From NCBI RefSeq assembly GCF_028583425.1, contig NC_072805.1, forward strand, positions 18,734,001 through 18,798,000: DNA of 64,000 bases. Direction: 5' to 3'. Both the position numbers and the translations under genes were made by a program. The notes beneath the pieces are model-generated. The model did no database searches. It had not been told where the DNA came from and saw only the letters and a list, made by a program, of their open reading frames with translations. The first letter of the stretch is position 1. Each line of letters opens with the position of its first letter. This stretch comes from Eublepharis macularius. Its lineage: Eukaryota; Chordata; Lepidosauria; Squamata; Eublepharidae. Below, piece after piece: positions 44,374 through 55,018 of the stretch.

Positions 44374-44378
44374 CTGAC
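44374..44378. repeat. Target-site duplication, right (ctgac)
   Basis: Matches 39514-39518. Confidence 0.85.
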
Positions 44379-44491
44379 CCATCTCTTTCTCTGCCCCAAG
44401 ATCTTGAGGCATGGCTGTTGAATGGTCTGTGGGTTAAATAAAGACCTAGATTTTACTTTACTTTACTTACAGCAGCGAAAAGCTCTACTGA

Positions 44492-44608
44492 GGGCCAAGC
44501 TACAAGTGACGAATGACACTTGAACGGCAAGTGTATTTCTCCCTGTTCACTTGCACTCCACTCAATCCACTTGCCATTCAAGTGTCATTCATCACTTGTA
44601 GCTTGGCC
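44492..44608. mobile_element. Foldback MITE, GAGCCAAGCTACAAGTGA family (short)
   Basis: gggccaagctacaagtgacg ... tcacttgtagcttggcc with inverted tgacacttgaacggcaagtg / cttgccattcaagtgtc arms; same interior type as 10795. Confidence 0.75.
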
Positions 44609-44609
44609 A

Positions 44610-45020
44610 GAGACTTTTTGGAAGCTAAAGAAAATTCCGACATCTGATGATTGGATTGTCAAAATATGGGACCACTTAATCTTAGAAAAATTGCATGATA
44701 AAATCTATCCGTTTGAACGTTTTCCAAATGAAACTAATTTTTTAGTGAAATGGTCTCCATTCATTGACTATATAGAAAAGAATAATTTACAACCTAACTC
44801 AGAATTGTTCAAATCTATACTTATTTCTTGAATCATTTCACAGAAATAATAACTGTATGAAGGTTCTAACTGCGAAAACTTATCTGTTATTTACATTTCT
44901 TAATTGTTGTTGTTCATGTCTGTTGATATGTTAGATATGATATGTTATATTTGTAACTTAGACTTGCTTTTTCTGTATTATGTAAGATATTAATAACAAT
45001 TAATTTAAAATAAAAAAGAC
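44610..45020 (+). pseudogene. L1 LINE ORF2 C-terminus and 3' end
   Basis: The frame reads FWKLKKIPTSDDWIVKIWDH, LILEKLHDKIYPF and FLVKWSPFIDYIEKN, with stop at 44829-44831, the end pattern of vertebrate L1 ORF2. An A-rich tail (aatttaaaataaaaaag) follows at 45001-45017. 5'-truncated. Confidence 0.6.
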
Positions 45021-45474
45021 CTAGATTTGTTGCCTCTGCTAAAGAGCTAGATTTGTTGCCTCTGCATATAGGTATTGATTTTAGGTGGCTCAGGTGATGC
45101 AAGTATTAGTCGGCCTGTATTGGTGGTGAACAGGAATTGGAGGGTTGTTTTGTAATGCCACTTAGATGGCTGCCCATGCCTGTGAAAGTGAAAAGCCAAG
45201 CTACCTACTTCAGATATCAGCAGGGCAGGTGTGAATTAATAGAAAGGGTTGTGGCAAAAACAAGGGCAGCACTCTGAGCTGGTTAGGAAGTTAAGAGGGT
45301 TTGCTCAAAATAGAATGAGGTATATGGATTTGAAGAGAGGCGTAGCTGGGCTTGTCCAATGAGAGAGGAAAATGAAGTTTTTGTTTTGGGGTGCAATGGT
45401 ATTCAAGCCCCACATTCAGACATCATCATCCCCTTTTGATCAAGATGGGTAGCTGTGTGAGTCTGTCTGTAGCA

Positions 45475-45652
45475 GTAGAAAAGAGCAAGAGTCCAGTAGC
45501 ACCTGTAAGACTAACAAAATTCGTGGTAGGGTGTGAGCTTTTATGAGTCACAGCTCACTTCTTCAGATACTTCTTCAGGTATCTGAAGAAATGAGCTGTG
45601 ACTCACAAAAGCTCACACAAATTTTGTTAGTCTTACAGGTGCTACTGGACTC
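45475..45652. mobile_element. Inverted repeat of the AAGAGTCCAGTAGCACC family
   Basis: agagcaagagtccagtagca on the left and tacaggtgctactggactca on the right. The centre is inverted: cagctcacttcttcagatac / gtatctgaagaaatgagctg. Confidence 0.65.
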
Positions 45653-45978
45653 ATCCCCTTTTGAGTTAGAGAATTGGGGCTCCATTCCCAGCTTCCAGAC
45701 TGAATGTGCACCTGCTTATTGCTGTTTCCCTATGCTATGGGTAGTGAGAAACTGTTGAAAGGTTGCAAATTCCGTGCAAGACAGGGTAGATTTTTAAAGG
45801 GGTATTTCCCAAGCTTTGAAAACCCATTCGGGATTTTTGCAACCATTTCCTCATGTGCAATAAGCAAATTACAAGCAAGATACAAGCTAATGCCAATGCA
45901 ATACTCAACCAGTTTGCCTGTGTAATTTTTGCATCATATACCTGGTTCTTTAGGACCTAACTGCATTCTGTATGTACA

Positions 45979-46168
45979 GAGTTGCCAACTTCCAGGTGGG
46001 GTTTGGAGCTCTTCTGGGATCACAACTGATCTCCAGGCAACAAATCAATTTCACTGGCGAAAATGCCTGCTTTGGAGGGTGGACTCATTGGTGTTATTTC
46101 CCAGGTGAGATCCCCCACAAACTCTGCCTCCACCCCCAAATCTCTAGGAATTTCCCAGCCTGAAGCTG
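45979..46168. mobile_element. MITE with AGGGTTGCCAG termini, copy 5 (decayed)
   Basis: agagttgccaacttccaggt at the left, the characteristic cacaactgatctccaggcaa, then aatttcccagcctgaagctg at the right; the terminal ggcaaccct is lost. Confidence 0.55.
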
Positions 46169-46549
46169 TTGTCCACAAACTATGCAAAACTGAATGATCT
46201 GTGATGGCTTTTTTAAACTCAGGCATTAGGGCTGTTCCTTAAGGTAATGGTTAAGAGAGATGCTTTGTTGAAGGGACAGAGACTGTAGACTATACTACTG
46301 AGTACTGTCTGTTGATATAGATAATGCTCCTACTGGGTAGTTTCCATGTTGTTTAATTTATCATGTCAAATTACTTACGCTTTGTTTCAACAATGTTTCA
46401 TCTCTGTATTCCTGTATTCAAATTTGATGCATCGTTTTCAAATTTCTACCAAACATAACTCATTGTATTGTCGAAGGCTTTCACGGCCGGAGAACGATGG
46501 TTGTTGGGGGTTTTCCGGGCTGTATTGCCGTGGTCTTGGCATTGTAGTT

Positions 46550-46590
46550 CCTGACGTTTCGCCAGCAGCTGTGGCTGGCATCTTCAGAGG
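46550..46590 (-). ncRNA. Hammerhead-ribozyme-like motif, copy 1
   Basis: Minus strand: stem I CCT/AGG, core CTGAAGA (fits CUGANGA), stem II GCCAGC/GCTGGC with one extra T at its base, core GAAA, then ACGT and the cleavage-type GTC. Stem III would be the palindrome ACGT, too short for one molecule but able to pair in a dimer, as described for minimal hammerheads in Penelope-like elements. The extra T is the main doubt. Confidence 0.5.
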
Positions 46591-47000
46591 TGTAGCACCA
46601 AAAGACAGAGATCTCTCAGTGTCACAGTGTGGAAAAGATGTAGGTCATTTGTATCTACTCAGGAGGGGTGGGGTTGAGCTGAGTCATTCTGTAAGAGTTT
46701 CCCAGGGTGTGGAATGCTAATGGCGGGAGGCTTCACTGAATCCTGAGGAGGTTCTTTTGCATATGGATTGGTGCTTGATGTGCTAATCTTCTCTGCAGGG
46801 CTATTGTCGGGTGTGGAGTGTTTTGTTGGCCTGGTGTTTTTCAGAACTGGAGCCCATGCTCTGTTCATTCTTAAGGTTTCTTCTTTCCTGTTGAAGTTTT
46901 GCTTATGCTTGTGAATTTCAATGGCTTCCCTGTGCAGTCTGACAAAGTGCAGTCTTTTCCACACTGTGACACTGAGAGATCTCTGTCTTTTGGTGCTACA

Positions 47001-47041
47001 CCTCTGAAGATGCCAGCCACAGCTGCTGGCGAAACGTCAGG
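47001..47041 (+). ncRNA. Hammerhead-ribozyme-like motif, copy 2
   Basis: The same 41-nt sequence as 46550-46590 on the opposite strand, with identical core strings and stems. Confidence 0.5.
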
Positions 47042-47122
47042 AACTACAATGCCAAGACCACGGCAATACAGCCCGGAAAACCCCCAACAACCATAACTCA
47101 TTGTATTGTTTGTTGGATGTCT

Positions 47123-47540
47123 GAGTCTCTCTACATGAGACATCTGACGCGTGAAGAACACGTGACGGGAGACGCAATGTTAGCCAGGAAGGGTAGTTGT
47201 AAAAGACAGGGCTGGCAGCAGGGCAAATGCTTTGCTGTACACAGGAATTATGTGAAGGGGCTGTGAACTGCTGGAAGGTAAACTTCAGCCCATTATAACT
47301 TTCCCAGGTCCAAGTCCTGCTCTGGAAGGCAGCTCCAGCCCGTTTCCATTCCTTGCTGCCCTCTGGTTGCCATCCCACACAGTTTCAGACTGGAGAGGTG
47401 AAATTGACAGAGCCTTCGGAGAGGCGAATATGAAATTTACAAACCCTCTGAGGAGCGATCGCCACCAGCTCTGTCTTTTAAAACTACGCTTCCTGGCTAA
47501 CATTGCTTCTCCCTACACTTGACAAACACGCACTTGTTGA
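47123..47540. mobile_element. Long-inverted-repeat DNA element
   Basis: Left arm gagtctctctacatgagaca, gttagccaggaagggtagtt, and right arm actacgcttcctggctaaca, cttctccctacacttgacaa. The middle includes cttcagcccattataacttt and gccctctggttgccatccca. Same family as 11875 and 52204. Confidence 0.7.
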
Positions 47541-47596
47541 TCATACTGTCTTATGCTATGTAATCTGGTTCAAGTCTCAGAGAGAAAGGCAGGCAA

Positions 47597-47650
47597 TCAA
47601 TCAATCGATCAATCAGTCAGTCAATCAATCGATCGATCGATCGATCAATG
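47597..47650. repeat. (ATCA/GATC)n microsatellite
   Basis: Tandem atca, agtc and gatc tetramers. Confidence 0.9.
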
Positions 47651-47704
47651 TGTAACAAGCTCTCTTCCGAGAGCTGCTGCCGGTCAGAGGTCATTCTCTC
47701 TTCC

Positions 47705-47935
47705 TTTCTTTTATACTCACAGCAACAACCCTGTGAAGTAGGTTAGGCTGAGAGTATCTGACTGTCCCAAGGTCACCTACAGAGTTTCCATGGCATAGGA
47801 GGGATTTGAACCTGGGTCTCCTAGATCCTAGTCTGGCACTCTAACCAGTACCAGACTTGAACCAGATTTGAACCTGGGTCTCCTAGATCCTAGTCTGGCA
47901 CTCTAACCAGTACACCACACTGCCATTAAAATTAA
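47705..47935 (-). mobile_element. MIR-like CORE-SINE with internal duplication
   Basis: Minus-strand B box (aggttcaaatcc-like), core gtaggtgaccttgggacag and cttcacagggttgttgctgt. About 46 bp around gaacctgggtctcctagatc is tandemly repeated (47806-47851 and 47866-47911). Confidence 0.65.
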
Positions 47936-47999
47936 ACCGTCAACTATAGATTTAAACAATCAACACAACAGTGGGTCACCTCCAAAAGTCCCTTTCAAT

Positions 48000-48478
48000 A
48001 GTTCAGCTTTGCATTTTTTCCTAAAGTTCCCCAGAGATGACACTTCTTCATGCTTCTCTAGGCAGCCTGGTCCAAAGGACTATTGCTGCTCTCGAAAAGC
48101 TGAATACAAGCTGAAATTGTCCTAACTTCCCATGGGCTTTATATGCAGCTGAGCAATCTCATGGGTTCATATTGACAGAGGCAGTCTAGCAGGGATGTCG
48201 ATTCCAGGCCATTAAGACCTTTCAAGGCTAAAGCCAGCACTTGGACTCGAACCCAGGATCAAACTGGCACGCAGTGTAGATGTTTCAAGATTTCAGTAAA
48301 TTTGCTAGCTCCCATCAGCAAGCAGGCAGCTGCCTTCTGTCCTAATAAAAGTCTGCAAGTCATGCAGAGCCCATTACGGTAATCTAATCTTAAAAGTTAC
48401 AATAGCGTGAATCAGTATAGCTAGATCAGCTATACATCCAGGAGCGGGGACACTCGATATAACTGGAGTAATGCAGCC
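48000..48478. other. No recognisable gene
   Basis: Possibly old LINE-derived sequence, but I cannot assign it. Confidence 0.35.
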
Positions 48479-48486
48479 TTAGCAAC

Positions 48487-48741
48487 CAGGGCTTTTTTTC
48501 TGGGAAAAGAGGTGGTGGAATGCAGTGGGTTGCCCTAGGAGAAAATGGTCACATGGCCGGTGGCCCCACCCCCTGATCTCCAGCCAGAGGGGAGTTTAGA
48601 TTGCCCTCTGTGCCACAGCACAGAGGGCAATCTAAGCTCCCCTCTGTCTGGAGATCAGGGGGTGGGGCCACTGGCCATGTGACCATTTTCAAGAGGTTCC
48701 GGAACTCCGTTCCACCGCATTCCCACTGAAAAAAAGCCTGG
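48487..48741. mobile_element. Palindromic hAT-type MITE, copy 5
   Basis: cagggctttttttctgggaa ... actgaaaaaaagcctgg. Flanks ttagcaac (48479-48486) and ctagcaac (48742-48749) match at 7 of 8. Confidence 0.9.
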
Positions 48742-49371
48742 CTAGCAACTATACTGACCTGATTCTCCACCACAAGGAATATCGAAAGGCTTTTAACTGA
48801 ATCCAACAAAACCATAACACCACCATGCAATGGTGATAAATACGCCATTCTCAGAACATTGGCCTTTTCAACTACGTTGCCTTCCATCTTGCCCAGATTC
48901 AGCTCAGACTAGCCACTTGGCCTCAGTCTCCAAGACATACTCCTGAGCTGAGTCTCCCACATGTGGAGCCTTTGACCCAAACACCGCAATATGTTTTTAA
49001 TATGTTCCTTGGATCCGATTCACTTCCCTGAAGTTGCATAACAGCTGTAGAGATCATCAATAAAAAATAATAATGCAGGGGGCCGGATTCAACTTGGCAC
49101 TGCACTGTTGCTGAGGTGGGTCTCTTGTCTTCTCCCTCATGCCATTTCCCTAAGCTGAAATAGGTCTGGGGAGAGTTGTTAGAGAGAGGTACAGTTGGAG
49201 TCACCTTTGTATTCATGATGACACCCAACCCTCAAACTCTGGGTAAATCTTCTAAGTGGCCCTACATTGATTTAAACAGCGTAAGGGAGATGACAGAACT
49301 CAGGGGCAGCCTGTTTCAGTTCCCAATAACATCTTTCCTAGTCTGAGTTGATGCCCTGACCTGGATAACCC

Positions 49372-49570
49372 AGGTGCGCCTGATCTCGTCAGATCTCAGA
49401 GGCTAAGCAGGGTTGGCCTTGGTTAGTAATTGGATGGGAGACCTCCAACTAAGGCCAGGGTTGCAGAGGCAGGCAATGGCAAACCACCTCTGTTAGTCTC
49501 TTACTGTGCAATCCCCACCAGGGCTTGCTGTAAGTCAGCTATGACTTAAGGGCACTCTCTGCCACCACCC
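49372..49570 (+). mobile_element. 5S rRNA-derived SINE
   Basis: gcctgatctcgtcagatctc, agaggctaagcagggttggc and ggttagtaattggatgggag match the internal-promoter half of 5S rRNA. The tail has aggcaggcaatggcaaacca and taagtcagctatgacttaag. Best preserved head of the five copies. Confidence 0.9.
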
Positions 49571-50067
49571 CATGTTGATAAAGGCTGCTCCGCTTGTGAT
49601 TGGGGGCTATGCTTTTTGTCAAAAGGCTGCATCTGTATTGATGGGGAGGCATTGCCAGCCTAATTTCAACCCCCCCCCCCAACAATTTGTCTGGAGGTTG
49701 AAGCAGGTTTACTACAGAGAACCCCAAGAGAGCTTCGTTTTGTACAGATTCACACAATAATTAAACATTGGCTTCTTCTGCTCAGTTTTCCATTGCCTGG
49801 AGAGCTTTCTTGTACCAGTTTGAAGTGTGGTCGTTCTAGGAAGTGGGCAACGAGGACAACTTCCCATTCACGTGCTTTCTCTGTGATAGCTCCCACCTTG
49901 TCGAATAGACTCTGTGAGGAGGCCAGGAAAGCTCTCGCTCTCCTGGCTTTCCACAAACTTGCAAGGTTGAATTATTCAGGAAGGCTTTCTACTTGGATTA
50001 TAGGGCGGTATCACAAGAAACATCTCAAAGAGATACCTTGGTAAGGGGAAGGAACTGTTAACTAGAC

Positions 50068-50437
50068 CAGTGGTTCTCAACCTGGGGCCATATGGCCCCC
50101 CAGGGGGGCCCAGGATATTCCAAGGGGGCCACAGGTAAAAATTGCATAAATGGGGGGCCATGGCACAAGATTAGGGGGCCATAGAGGGAAGTGAGAAGTG
50201 AAGAAAACAGAAGTGACCGAGAAAAGAAAACAGAAAAGACAGTGTGTGGGGTGCTGTTTCTTCATGCAAGTGTAACCCGTGGCTATTTACAAACAAGCCA
50301 TTGAAATAGCTACCTTCAAGTACAACACCTTTATTGGCATATAAAATAGCTACCTTTATCCCGGTAGGACAGGGGGGCCACAGGAAGGAAACAACGTCAG
50401 AAGGGGGCCACGGTCGGAAAAAGGTTGAGAAACACTG
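50068..50437. mobile_element. Non-autonomous hAT element (CAGTGGTTCTCAACCTG termini)
   Basis: Left cagtggttctcaacctgggg, right aaaggttgagaaacactg, the classic Charlie-type hAT ends. Exact 8-bp duplication aactagac at 50060-50067 and 50438-50445. The interior has repeated gggggccac motifs. Confidence 0.93.
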
Positions 50438-50839
50438 AACTAGACTATTTGGGTACTGTCTGCTGATATGTAGATATGCTTCTACTGGGTAATTTGATAT
50501 TGATAACAAAAGTTTGCCAAGAAAACGTCGTGATGCGACGTCCCCCCATGGGTCAGTAATGACTCGGTGCTTGCATGGGGGACTACCTTTACCTTTTTAA
50601 AGATACCATGTTAATTACTCATGCTTTAATTCATAAAGGTTTCATCTATGTGTTTGGCTTGATGCTAGTTTTCAAATTTACAGCTGCCATATCCTGTTTT
50701 CATTGAACTGCCAAACTGCTGAGCATATTGTATTCTTGCTTTGTGAATGTCCTAGCTGTTGATAATTTATAATGTATGCAGCTGCAGTATATAACCTGTC
50801 TTGGAACTCAGTGAGTAAGGCAGACTATAAATAAACCAC

Positions 50840-50840
<1 letters not shown>

Positions 50841-50891
<51 letters not shown>
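50841..50891. repeat. (AAT)n microsatellite
   Basis: About 17 tandem aat units, grown from a LINE/SINE 3' tail just upstream (ggcagactataaataaacca). Confidence 0.92.
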
Positions 50892-50894
<3 letters not shown>

Positions 50895-50895
50895 C

Positions 50896-51222
50896 GAGAA
50901 GAGTCCAGTAGCACCTTTAAGACTAACCAACTTTACTGTAGCATAAGCTTTTGAGAATCACAATTCTCTTCGTCACATGCATCTGACGCAGAGAACTTGA
51001 TTCTCGAAAGCTTATGCTACAATAAAATTGGTTAGTCTTAAAGGTGCTACTGGACTCTTTTTGATTTTGCTACCACAGACTAACACGGCTAACTCCTCTG
51101 CATCTGATGAAGAGAACTGTGATTCTTGAAAGCTTATGCTGCAGTAAAGTTGGTTAGTCTTAAAGGTGCTACTGGACTCTTTTCGATTTTGCTACTACAG
51201 ACTAACACAGCTAACTCCTCTG
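50896..51222. mobile_element. Compound inverted repeat of the AAGAGTCCAGTAGCACC family
   Basis: aagagtccagtagcaccttt on the left, then an inverted centre (tagcataagcttttgagaat / gattctcgaaagcttatgct), then aaaggtgctactggactctt and gactaacacggctaactcct. The right arm from ctgatgaagagaactgtga is repeated once more in tandem at 51105-51222. Confidence 0.65.
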
Positions 51223-51954
51223 AATAATAAAAAAGATCTTACCTTTTTGAACCTGAACAGGAATAGACTTTGCAACATGGGTAAAGGTGTTAGAGATGAA
51301 GAAGGCTCACGAATTTATGCTTGTATTCTGAAAATGTAAAGCTAAACTCTGTTTTTTAAATTATCTGTTCTTTAGTTCAGGAAGCTCGGGCTATAATGTT
51401 TTTTATTACTCTTATGGTCTTGGGCTCTGTTCTTCTAAACGTTGTCTTTTACTGTCTCTAATTTTCTTTTTAATTTGATAACTTGCAGTACTCTTTTTTG
51501 ACCAAAATCAATAAACCCTTTTGTTCGTTTGTACAATATTTTTATTGTATGTGTTAAAAAAAAAATCAGCTGTGGGCAGGGGATGGGAAACCAGGCTGTA
51601 TTCCATGGCAGCTTGGCAGTAATTCTGTGTTCTTGCACTTTTTCCTACTGTAATAATTGTATGCTGGAGTTTGGTTGCAATAGCCAGTGAAGCCTAAATC
51701 TGAAAAGACGGTTGTGAAGAGTTTGGTTATTAACCTGGTGAGCCCTTTGGTTAAACTCATCTGATTTTGCTCTCTCTCACTGACGTAATATCTCCCTCGA
51801 ATCTCAATCTCTTAGATCGATGACGGGTGTGTACTTTTGGGGCCTGGCTCTCTATTTTGGGCTTGGACTATGTTTCTAAAGAGGCCAGGAAAGACACAGA
51901 GTACCTGGTCATGGGATGTCCCAAGCTAGACCTTCCCTTTTGTAATATAGGACC

Positions 51955-52100
51955 ACGGCTCAGTGGCAGACCATATGCTCTGTGTACAGAAGGTCCCAGG
52001 TTCAATTCCTGGTATCTTCAGTGAAAAAGAGGTATGAAAGACCTCAACCTGGAGAACTGCTGTTAATTAGAGTCAACAGTAATTTCAAGTGGGTAATCAT
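51955..52100 (+). mobile_element. tRNA-derived SINE
   Basis: cggctcagtggcagaccata (A box) and aaggtcccaggttcaattcc (B box), then ggtatgaaagacctcaacct; same family as 16395. Confidence 0.7.
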
Positions 52101-52203
52101 GTTGGTCTTCAGTAGAACAGCAAGATTTAAGTCCAGTAGCACCTTGAAGACGAACAAGATTTTCAAGATATAAGCTATTGAGAGTCAAAGCTCTCTTTGT
52201 CAG

Positions 52204-52703
52204 AGTCTCTGTACATGAAACGTCTGACACATGAAGAACATGTTTTGGGAGATGCAGTGATGGTAGCCAGGAAGGGTAGTTTAAAAAGACAGAGCCAGCA
52301 GCAGAGCAAAGGCTTTGTTATACACTGGAGCCATGTGAAGGGGCTGTGAAATGCCAGAAGGGAAACTTCAGCCCATTATAACCTCTCCAGGTATTTTCGT
52401 GGGTTTTACAGTTTTAATAAAAATTTTCACACACAAAAAATAACCTCTCCAGGTCCAAGCCTGGCTCTGGAAGGCAGCTCCAGCCCATTTCCATTCCTCA
52501 CTGCCCTCTGGTTGCCATCCCACACAATTTTAGACTAGAGTGATGAAATTGACAGAGCCTTTGGAGAGGTGATGATGAAATTAACAAACCCTCTGAGGAG
52601 CAATCTCTGCTGGCTTTGTCTTTTTAAACTACGCTTCCCAGCTAACATTGCATCTCCCTACACTTGAGGAACACCCACCAAAGCATCTTGTGTAGAGAGA
52701 CTC
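52204..52703. mobile_element. Long-inverted-repeat DNA element
   Basis: Left gagtctctgtacatgaaacg, gccaggaagggtagtttaaa; right ttttaaactacgcttcccag, cttgtgtagagagactc. A 53-bp unrelated piece (about 52389-52446) interrupts one copy of the aacctctccagg segment, which is repeated on both sides. Confidence 0.75.
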
Positions 52704-53363
52704 TTAGAGACGAGTAAGAACGGAGATCCCTGAACTTAATATCCTATCCAGAAGGTGGGAGGGGTATAGTAAGGAAGGACAACAGTGTGTGAAGGTATAA
52801 TACAGCCTGATTACAGCAGAAATTATGTAATAAGATAAGAATCCCATGTCTTTGTTCAGCCCTGGGGGCTCCATATTTCTGAATGAAGATCATTCTTTTG
52901 AACTTAAGTTCATGATATCGTTGAACCGTAGGGAAACTGGCAGTCCTGGCTGCCTCTGTCGATGCAGGAACTGACAGAGAACCAATATAGCAACACACAC
53001 AGTCTACTTAAAAACCTAGAGATAAAGTTTTAAAATGGCACCATATCAGCTTCTCTCTTGAGCTTGCCTCTGGACAAGCTTTGCGAGGCTTTTGACATCT
53101 GTCCTTCGTCTCCAGCTGTGGGTTCAGCTTTGCACCAGTCTGTTCTAATCTTTGCCCTTGTGGTCCTATGTAGCGTATTTTTGTGTTCCTTTTGGCTGTT
53201 ACACCTTGTGTGCTGTACATGCACAGGCAGGGACTAGGCATTGTGTAGCACAGCAACAATGCTTCTGACAATGTAGCCAGAAGTTATATCGCATCTCGCT
53301 TTGGCACTCTAGCAATCTCTGAAATCTCCAAGGTCTTACTCTGAGGCCTGGCTCCCTGAAAGG

Positions 53364-53779
53364 CAGGGCTCGTTTCGAGGGGGAACGCACAGGAACGCAG
53401 TTCCGGCAGTTCCCCAAAGAGGTCACATGTCAGGTGGCCCTGCCCACCTGACTCTCGGCCATTTTGGGCCCGTTTCAGCCTGGATTGGGGCCAAAACGGC
53501 CTGGATTGGGCCTCTGACAGGTGGTGGATCACTCTCTCGCTCATCATCAGCCCAGTCCTGACCATTTTGGGCCCCTTTTCAACCATTTTCAGCCCCTTTA
53601 TGCCATTTTGGGCCCAATTTTGGCCCTGAATGGCCAGGATTGGGTCCAAAACAGCCAGAATAGGTGATGTCAGGGGGTGTGGCATATGCAAATCAGTTAT
53701 ACTAATGACACAGTGATGGCAAGAGGCATGGCATATGCTAATGAGTTCCTCCAGCTCTTTTTCTACAAAATGACCCCTG
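53364..53779 (+). mobile_element. Non-autonomous hAT element (CAGGGCTC type), copy 2
   Basis: cagggctcgtttcgaggggg ... ctctttttctacaaaatgac plus ccctg. Flanks ctgaaagg (53356-53363) and ttgaaagg (53780-53787) match at 7 of 8. Confidence 0.8.
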
Positions 53780-54576
53780 TTGAAAGGTATGCCAGCCTTG
53801 CATGTGTTAACAACACTGGTTGCCAGCCAAGGCACACAGCCTTGCATGTGTGCCTTGGCTGGCAACCAGTGGGAGACTCATGGGAGGGAAAGATAGGTGA
53901 GAATGGCATTGCGTGACACCACAACTCCGCTTCTTCTTGCGTAACTGGAAGTTTCAGCACTGCGCTGCACAGTGCTCTAGGGTTTCCTTGAAGCTCCATG
54001 GTAAAAACCATAGATATTGGGGAAATTTCTAGAGCGTTGCAGCAATGTCACTTCCGGGTTCCTAGCCAGAAGTGACATCACACAACAATGTGACACCATT
54101 CCCCTATATCAAGACCTGTATCAAGAAATACTCGTGAATCCTTTTAATATGTTTGTATAACTTTTGTGTCATAGGTGGTAATGTTTGTTGATTTCTGCAG
54201 CTTTGGGAGAAGGTGATCAGATATGGCATGTTCTTGACAAAGGTCTTTGAAGCGAGAGAGCAAGCCGGCTCCTTGTTGGACGGAGCCATGGGGATTTTTT
54301 TCTCCTAGACTGAAAACGCAAACGGGAGAAAATACCAACAACATAAACCTAGAGATTTAATTACTTGTGGATTTACCTGTTGAATATACAGCCCAAGAAT
54401 GAGCTCCCAGGAGAAGGACTATTGCAGGAATGCCCTGGACTTGAAGACACTGGTTGTATGAATTGGAATTATTCTTTGTTTGTTGTAATTATCACTTGAT
54501 TGTTTTGTATTTGGATTCATTTCCAGTTTACATAATTATTGACACTTTGCACTTTGCATGCAGACACGGAGGTCTG

Positions 54577-54837
54577 CAGGGCTTTTTTTCTGGGAAAAGA
54601 GGTGATGGAACTCAGTGGGTTGCCCTCGGAGAAAATGGTCACATGGCTGGTGGCCTCTCCCCCTGATATCCAGACAGAGGGGAGTTTAGATTGCCCTCCA
54701 TGCTGCTCGGCGGCACGGAGGGCAATCTCAACTCCCCTCTGTCTGGAGATCAGGGGGCGGGGCCACAAGCCATGTGACCATTTTCAAGAGGTTCCGGAAC
54801 TCCGTTCCACCGCGTTCCTGCTGAAAAAAAAGCCCTG
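54577..54837. mobile_element. Palindromic hAT-type MITE, copy 6
   Basis: cagggctttttttctgggaa ... gctgaaaaaaaagccctg. Flanks gaggtctg (54569-54576) and gagatctg (54838-54845) match at 7 of 8. Confidence 0.92.
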
Positions 54838-55013
54838 GAGATCTGCATATTTGGAATGTGTACCGCTGTGAATCCATAAATATACGAGCTGCATGTTTGC
54901 TGGACTGAGTAGTGATTGTAACAATTATATCAATTGGTATGAAATGGTTTTGATTCTGTACTTAATTAGCTAGTTGCGGTGAGCTTGCAGCACCAGGCAT
55001 CTGGTAACCCTAT

Positions 55014-55018
55014 CTCTC
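55014..55018. repeat. Target-site duplication, left (ctctc)
   Basis: Identical to 61329-61333. Confidence 0.85.

Larger units (their letters stand above)
46472..47091 (-). mobile_element. Penelope-like element, 3' fragment with inverted 5' part
   Basis: The span is bounded by the 18-mer cataactcattgtattgt at 46454-46471 and 47092-47109, a long target duplication. On the minus strand 46964-46820 encodes LHREAIEIHKHKQNFNR and WAPVLKN, the C-terminal end of the Penelope GIY-YIG protein. Downstream on that strand (46636-46498) comes the terminal repeat with a hammerhead-like motif, and at 46954-47094 the same terminal repeat lies in opposite orientation. This looks like a 5'-truncated insertion with an inverted 5' segment. 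Confidence 0.75.

Noticed and set aside
49372..49570. A functional 5S rRNA gene
   Set aside because: Only the internal-promoter half resembles 5S rRNA; it is diverged and fused to a repeat tail shared by five copies, so it is a SINE.
51955..52040. A tRNA gene
   Set aside because: A and B boxes are present, but no cloverleaf with an anticodon arm could be drawn and the sequence belongs to a multi-copy SINE.
53284..53865. 193-residue minus-strand frame
   Set aside because: Most of it (repeated ILAVLDPILAIQ-type segments) is translation of the non-autonomous hAT element, and the same stretch appears at 27482-27724.
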